Part shown: piece by piece, positions 60,111-64,000 of the stretch
How positions within the stretch are numbered: the stretch's first letter is position 1
Layout of the letters: each line of letters opens with the position of its first letter
Source of the DNA: Nocardioides daedukensis
Lineage (GTDB): Bacteria > Actinomycetota > Actinomycetes > Propionibacteriales > Nocardioidaceae
Reading direction: 5' to 3'
DNA length: 64,000 nucleotides
Assembly: GCF_013408415.1 (NCBI RefSeq)
Contig: NZ_JACCAA010000001.1
Span: forward strand, 3,534,001-3,598,000
The notes under the pieces: generated by a model
Database searches by the model: none
What the model saw: only the letters and a program-made list of their open reading frames with translations
Told to the model about the DNA's origin: nothing
Translations under genes and position numbers: made by a program

Positions 60111-60803
60111 ATGGGCACTGATCTGGGACTTCGACGACCCTTGAGGATGGTCGTGCTCTCGGGCGTGTCGGCAGTGCTCGGATGCCTCGTGCTGGTTGGC
60201 TGCTCGGGCTCCGACAAACCGTCCGCGACACCTCCGGACGACCCGGCCCAGGAGTCCGCATCTGCCGGGCACGGGCAGGCCGAGGTCGCCGAGCCCGGCC
60301 TCTTCGTGAGCACCGGCGCCCGCACCGGCGGACTGACCGAGTCGCGTGCCGACAGCGTCACCGAGCAGGTCGGCGAGGTGGTCGGTGACTGGATCGAGGC
60401 GGCATACCTGAAGGGACCCTGGCCGCGCACCGACTTCAAGAAGGCGTGGCCGCGCTTTAGCAGTGGTCTCAAGGCGAAGGCGCGCGCCGAGCAGTCGGTG
60501 ACCTCCAACGCGTCGATCGGCTCCCGCATCGACGGCGTCCGGGTCGAGAAGCGCCGCGTCGCTGTCGACGTACTCGCCGTGCGCACTTACCCGGCCGGTG
60601 CCACGGCACGGGTCGACCTGGTCTTCGTGACGTCCGGAGAGGTCCGCCAGCGGGTCCACGTCAAGGGCGAGCTGCACCTGACTCCGATCGGTTCACGCTG
60701 GCAGGTGTTCGGCTACGACCTGTCGCGTACGGCGAAGACGTTGCCCCCTCCGGTGAAGGCTCCCCAGGACAAGACGAGCCCGGATGAGGGGAGCGCGCGA
60801 TGA
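60111..60803 (+). CDS. Putative lipoprotein, unknown function
   Basis: A 230-aa protein with a lipobox LVLVGCSGS (Cys near residue 31) and an extracytoplasmic alpha/beta domain (LTESRADSVTEQVGEVVGDW, VKGELHLTPIGSRWQVFGYD) similar in shape to NTF2/Mce-associated folds. ATG 60111 has GGAGGGAGGAG upstream. It overlaps the LCP gene by 4 nt (ATGA), suggesting a cell-wall role. Confidence 0.75.
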   Translation: MGTDLGLRRPLRMVVLSGVSAVLGCLVLVGCSGSDKPSATPPDDPAQESASAGHGQAEVAEPGLFVSTGARTGGLTESRADSVTEQVGEVVGDWIEAAYLKGPWPRTDFKKAWPRFSSGLKAKARAEQSVTSNASIGSRIDGVRVEKRRVAVDVLAVRTYPAGATARVDLVFVTSGEVRQRVHVKGELHLTPIGSRWQVFGYDLSRTAKTLPPPVKAPQDKTSPDEGSAR

Positions 60804-61696
60804 GCCGACGACGTATCCACCCGGCTTGGCTGGTCGCACTCCTCGCGGTGCTGATGCTGGTCCCCAACGGCTCGACGGCAGCGAGCGACGTGGTCGTCGT
60901 ACCGGTCCGCAAGGCCAGCGCGATCGACCTCAGCCCGCACGTGATCTGGATCCTGGCCCTCGGCTCGGACGCACGCCCCGGTCAACGGATGACCCGCAGC
61001 CGCGCCGACGCGATCCAGCTGGTCGGGATCAACACGAGGACCGGTGCGGCAACCGCCATCGGGGTGCCCCGGGACTCGTGGGTCCGGATCCCGGGCCGTG
61101 GCAACGACAAGATCAACTCCGCGATGGTGCTCGGTGGACCGCAGCTGATGGCCCGCGCCGTCGAGGACCTGGTCGGCATCGAGTCCGACTACGTGATGGT
61201 CACCGACTTCACCGGATTCCGTGCCCTGATCGACGAGATCGGGGGTGTGGAGCTCCGTTCGACGAAGGCGTTCTCGGACCCCAAGCTGACCGCCGGGTCG
61301 TTCCGCAAGGGCAAGAACGACGTGGGCGGCTGGGGCGCGCTCTCCTTCGCCCGGATCCGCAAGCCCCTGCTTGGCGGAGACTTCGAGAGGTCCGCCCACC
61401 AGCAGGAGGTGTTGCGCGCGATCCACGCCAGGCTCCGTTCCCAGCAGCACCGGCCGGGCTTCCTCGACCAGGGCACGCTGGCCGTGATCAAGCACGTGGA
61501 CGCGCAGGTGTCACCCAAGGCGCTGTTCCGGCTCACCCGTGCGGTCACCTCGGTGCGCGCGGACCGGATCAGTCGTTGCGTGATCGGCGGCTCCGTGGGG
61601 GAGACCTCCGGTGGCGCGAGCGTCGTGTTCCCGAACAGGCAGCAGGCTGGCCGCTATGGCAGGGACGCCGAGAGGGACGCGGTCCTGCGCTGTTGA
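60800..61696 (+). CDS. LytR-CpsA-Psr (LCP) family wall-polymer transferase
   Basis: A 298-aa protein. The signal anchor is at residues 9-28; the LCP core includes LALGSDARPG, RADAIQLVGINTRTG, GVPRDSWVRIPGRGNDKINSA with the Arg/Asp set that binds the polyprenyl pyrophosphate, and SFARIRKPLLGGDFERSAHQ. It attaches glycopolymers to peptidoglycan outside the membrane. It is coupled to the lipoprotein gene. Confidence 0.92.
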   Translation: MSRRRIHPAWLVALLAVLMLVPNGSTAASDVVVVPVRKASAIDLSPHVIWILALGSDARPGQRMTRSRADAIQLVGINTRTGAATAIGVPRDSWVRIPGRGNDKINSAMVLGGPQLMARAVEDLVGIESDYVMVTDFTGFRALIDEIGGVELRSTKAFSDPKLTAGSFRKGKNDVGGWGALSFARIRKPLLGGDFERSAHQQEVLRAIHARLRSQQHRPGFLDQGTLAVIKHVDAQVSPKALFRLTRAVTSVRADRISRCVIGGSVGETSGGASVVFPNRQQAGRYGRDAERDAVLRC

Positions 61697-61722
61697 GCGG
61701 CTCCGGCTGTTGAGGGCCCTGC

Positions 61723-62169
61723 TCAGTCCTGCTCGACCGCGGCCGCGAGTCGATCGATCGAGGCCTGCAGATTCTCGGGGAGCGTGCGCTGCGCGATCGC
61801 CACCCGACGCTCCTCCTCGAGCAGGGTCCAGTCATAGGTGTGGGTGACCCGGGTGGTCGCCTCATCCACGGGCTCGAGCTCCCAGCGCCACTTGTGCCCG
61901 GGACGTTCCTGGCCGGGCTCCGAGGGCATCCAGGCGATCAGGCGACCCTCCTCGAACTCCACGACATGGTTCTCGCGGACCCGCCCCGAGGTGTTGGTCA
62001 TCTCGAAGACGTCGCCGACGGCGTGGACCCGCTGGCCGGCGTCGGCATGGCTGAGGTTGTCGTTGCCGTCCCAGCCGGGCTGGGCCGACGGGTCGGTGAT
62101 CAACTCGAAGATCTGTGCGGCCGGCGCCGCGATCTCGCGGCTGGCACTGACGATGCGCTGCTCGGTCAT
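61723..62169 (-). CDS. SRPBCC family protein (polyketide cyclase-like)
   Basis: A 148-aa START/Bet v1-fold protein: SREIAAPAAQIFELITDPSA, WDGND, RVRENHVVEFEEGRLIAWM and WRWELEPVDEATTRVTHTY. It binds a hydrophobic ligand of unknown nature. It converges with the LCP gene. Confidence 0.9.
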   Translation of the reverse strand: MTEQRIVSASREIAAPAAQIFELITDPSAQPGWDGNDNLSHADAGQRVHAVGDVFEMTNTSGRVRENHVVEFEEGRLIAWMPSEPGQERPGHKWRWELEPVDEATTRVTHTYDWTLLEEERRVAIAQRTLPENLQASIDRLAAAVEQD

Positions 62170-62221
62170 GGCGCAGATTCAAGCACGCGCGAGGTACGAC
62201 GTACGTCGTGCGGTGGGTGGG

Positions 62222-62294
62222 TGCCTCCGGCAGGATTCGAACCTGCGGCACCTGGTACCGGAAACCAGTGCTCTATCCCCTGAGCTACGGAGGC
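62222..62294 (-). tRNA. tRNA-Arg (CCG)
   Basis: The reverse strand gives acceptor GCCTCCG/CGGAGGC with discriminator A, D-arm GCTC/GAGC, anticodon stem CTGGT/ACCAG with loop TTCCGGT (anticodon CCG), and T-arm GCAGG-TTCGAAT-CCTGC. CCA is not encoded. It is divergent from argS, whose product charges it. Confidence 0.94.
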
Positions 62295-62386
62295 GTGCGC
62301 CCTTGGCGTGGCCAGGGATGCGATGCCGAACACTACCGGGCGATACTCACTGAGGTGAAACCGAGGTCCGCCGATAGGCTGGGCGG

Positions 62387-64000
62387 GTGACCCCCGAACA
62401 ACTCTCCGCTGCTGTCGTCGATGCACTCACCTCGCTGGTCGGGGAAGGCGCCCTCGCCCTTCCCGACGGTGTTCCCACCGAGGTGACGATCGAGCGACCC
62501 CGGCAGAAGGGCCACGGCGACTACGCCACCAACGTCGCGCTGCAGCTGGCGAAGAAGGCCGGCACGAACCCGCGCGCCCTGGCCGAGCTGGTCTCGAGCA
62601 AGCTGCTGGCCACCGACGGCGTGGCCGCTGTGGAGGTCGCCGGCCCCGGCTTCCTGAACATCAGCATCGACGCCGGCGCCCAGGGCGACATCGCCGCCCG
62701 GGTCGTGGCCGCGGGGGCGTCGTACGGCACCTCGCAGACCCTGGCCGGTCAGAAGATCAACGTGGAGTTCATCTCCGCCAACCCGACCGGCCCCCTGCAC
62801 CTGGGCCACACCCGGTGGGCCGTGCTCGGAGACGCGATCGGACGGGTGCTCTCCGCCGCCGGCGCCGACGTCACCCGCGAGTTCTACATCAACGACCGCG
62901 GCGTCCAGATGAACAAGTTCGCCGCCTCGATCATCGCCTCGGCCCTGGGCGAGGAGAAGCCCGAGGACGGTTATGCCGGCGGCTACATCGACGACCTGGC
63001 GCGTGCGGTCGGAGCGGCCGAGCCCGGCATCTTCGAGCTGCCCGCGGCCGAGCGCCTCGCGGCGGTGCGCAGGGTCGGCTACGCGATCCAGCTCAAGGAG
63101 CAGCAGGACGCCCTGACCCGGTTCAACACGCACTTCGACGTGTGGTTCTCCGAGGTCTCGCTCCACGACGGCGGCGCCGTGCCCGAGACGCTGGCCCGGC
63201 TCAAGGAGCTCGGCCACGTCTTCGAGGACGGCGGCGCACTGTGGATGCGGACCACCGACTTCGGTGACGACAAGGACCGGGTGCTGATCAAGTCCGACGG
63301 CGAGCTGACCTACTTCGCCTCCGACACGGCTTACTACCTCAACAAGCGCTCGCGTGGGTTCGACCACTGCATCTATCTCTTGGGCGCCGACCACCACGGA
63401 TATGTCGGCCGGCTCAAGGCGATGGCTGCCTGCGCGGGTGACGACCCCGCGCAGACCCTGGACGTGATGATCGGTCAGCTGGTCAAGATCCTGCGCGACG
63501 GGGCCGAGCTCAAGCTGTCCAAGCGCGCCGGCACGATCGTGACGCTCACCGAGCTCGCCGACGAGATCGGCGTGGACGCGCTGCGCTACTCGCTGGCTCG
63601 CTATCCCGCCGACTCGCCGCTGGTCCTCGACGTCGCCGAGATCACCAAGGCGTCCGCGGACAACCCGGTCTACTACGTGCAGTACGGCCATGCCCGTACC
63701 TGCCGGATGATCGAGAACGCCAAGGAGCTGGGGATGTCCCTGCCCACCGGCGAAGGGTTCGACCCCTCCTTGCTCTCCCACGAGCTCGAGGGACGGCTGC
63801 TCCGCGCACTGGCCGAGTTCCCGCGGGTGGTGGCCAGCGCTGCCGAGCTGCGCGAGCCGCACCGGATCGCGCGCTTCCTCGAGGACACCACCTCGATCTT
63901 CAACAAGTGGTACGACACCCGCGAGTGCCGGATGCTGCCGCAGGGCGACGAGCCGGTCACCGCGCTGAACAAGTCGCGCCTTGTCCTGGTCCACGCCACG
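62387..64000 (+). CDS. argS: Arginyl-tRNA synthetase, 5' part (runs off the window)
   Basis: 538 codons are visible without a stop. The N-terminal Add-1 domain (ERPRQKGHGDYATNVALQLA), the HIGH-type motif HLGHTRW, and KLSKRAG in place of KMSKS are present, and the C-terminal anticodon-binding domain begins near residue 450. GTG 62387 lies 6 nt after TAGGCT (62375-62380), so the mRNA is probably leaderless. Only the last few residues are missing, judging from the family length of about 550. Confidence 0.96.
   Translation, partial: MTPEQLSAAVVDALTSLVGEGALALPDGVPTEVTIERPRQKGHGDYATNVALQLAKKAGTNPRALAELVSSKLLATDGVAAVEVAGPGFLNISIDAGAQGDIAARVVAAGASYGTSQTLAGQKINVEFISANPTGPLHLGHTRWAVLGDAIGRVLSAAGADVTREFYINDRGVQMNKFAASIIASALGEEKPEDGYAGGYIDDLARAVGAAEPGIFELPAAERLAAVRRVGYAIQLKEQQDALTRFNTHFDVWFSEVSLHDGGAVPETLARLKELGHVFEDGGALWMRTTDFGDDKDRVLIKSDGELTYFASDTAYYLNKRSRGFDHCIYLLGADHHGYVGRLKAMAACAGDDPAQTLDVMIGQLVKILRDGAELKLSKRAGTIVTLTELADEIGVDALRYSLARYPADSPLVLDVAEITKASADNPVYYVQYGHARTCRMIENAKELGMSLPTGEGFDPSLLSHELEGRLLRALAEFPRVVASAAELREPHRIARFLEDTTSIFNKWYDTRECRMLPQGDEPVTALNKSRLVLVHAT

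Overview
This is a high-GC actinobacterial chromosome segment, most likely from Nocardioides or a close relative (Nocardioidaceae, Propionibacteriales). The evidence is the codon bias, the WhiB proteins, the PPA1309, UPF0182 and DUF6104 families, and two gene-order blocks that I recall from Mycobacterium tuberculosis. One is mycoredoxin-uvrD2-whiB7 ... metalloprotease-PDZ protease-UPF0182. The other is rsgA-aroA-SRAP-sigR/sigH-rsrA ... pdtaS-whiB1. All identifications are from reading the sequence and from memory of families; nothing was searched.

Layout. 1-15.06 kb is core: a mycoredoxin 5' end, uvrD2, a whiB7 gene with its leader peptide and attenuator, small zinc-type proteins, a cyclodehydratase-like protein, an enoyl-CoA hydratase homologue, a cluster of DnaA-box-like sites, a PHP phosphoesterase, a NUDIX protein, moaE, a PDZ/Lon-type protease and a UPF0182 membrane protein. 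15.1-24.8 kb is an accessory island. It starts at tRNA-fMet with excisionase and integrase and carries a frameshifted AbiEi/AbiEii toxin-antitoxin pair. Then come truncated genes (a SWIM-associated helical protein, a PucR-like regulator without its HTH, remnants of an IS3 transposase, a GIY-YIG/DUF2075 protein and a MazG protein), followed by a copper-type P1B ATPase with a CsoR-like operator and a DUF305 lipoprotein. 24.8-35.5 kb holds ADP-ribosylglycohydrolase, universal stress protein, adenylate cyclase, a metalloprotease, FKBP, CBS, hisN, rsgA and aroA.

35.5-50.1 kb is dense in stress regulation. It has a sigma factor fused to its own anti-sigma domain, SigR/RsrA with bL37 behind them, an ECF sigma factor with a membrane PASTA partner, PdtaS, WhiB1 and SigF/RsbW. 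50.3-64 kb has nickel superoxide dismutase and its protease, malic enzyme, a Ser/Thr kinase, DUF6104-kgd, a lipoprotein-LCP pair, tRNA-Arg(CCG) and the 5' part of argS.

Features that tie the window together are a SigR-type promoter in front of both mycoredoxin and sigR, and at least fifteen genes with a TANNNT -10 hexamer only 6-7 nt from the start codon, which implies widespread leaderless transcription. The best leads for new biology are the PASTA-domain partner of the ECF sigma factor, the DnaA-box cluster at 5.9-6.05 kb with an adjacent candidate small RNA, and the whiB7 leader.
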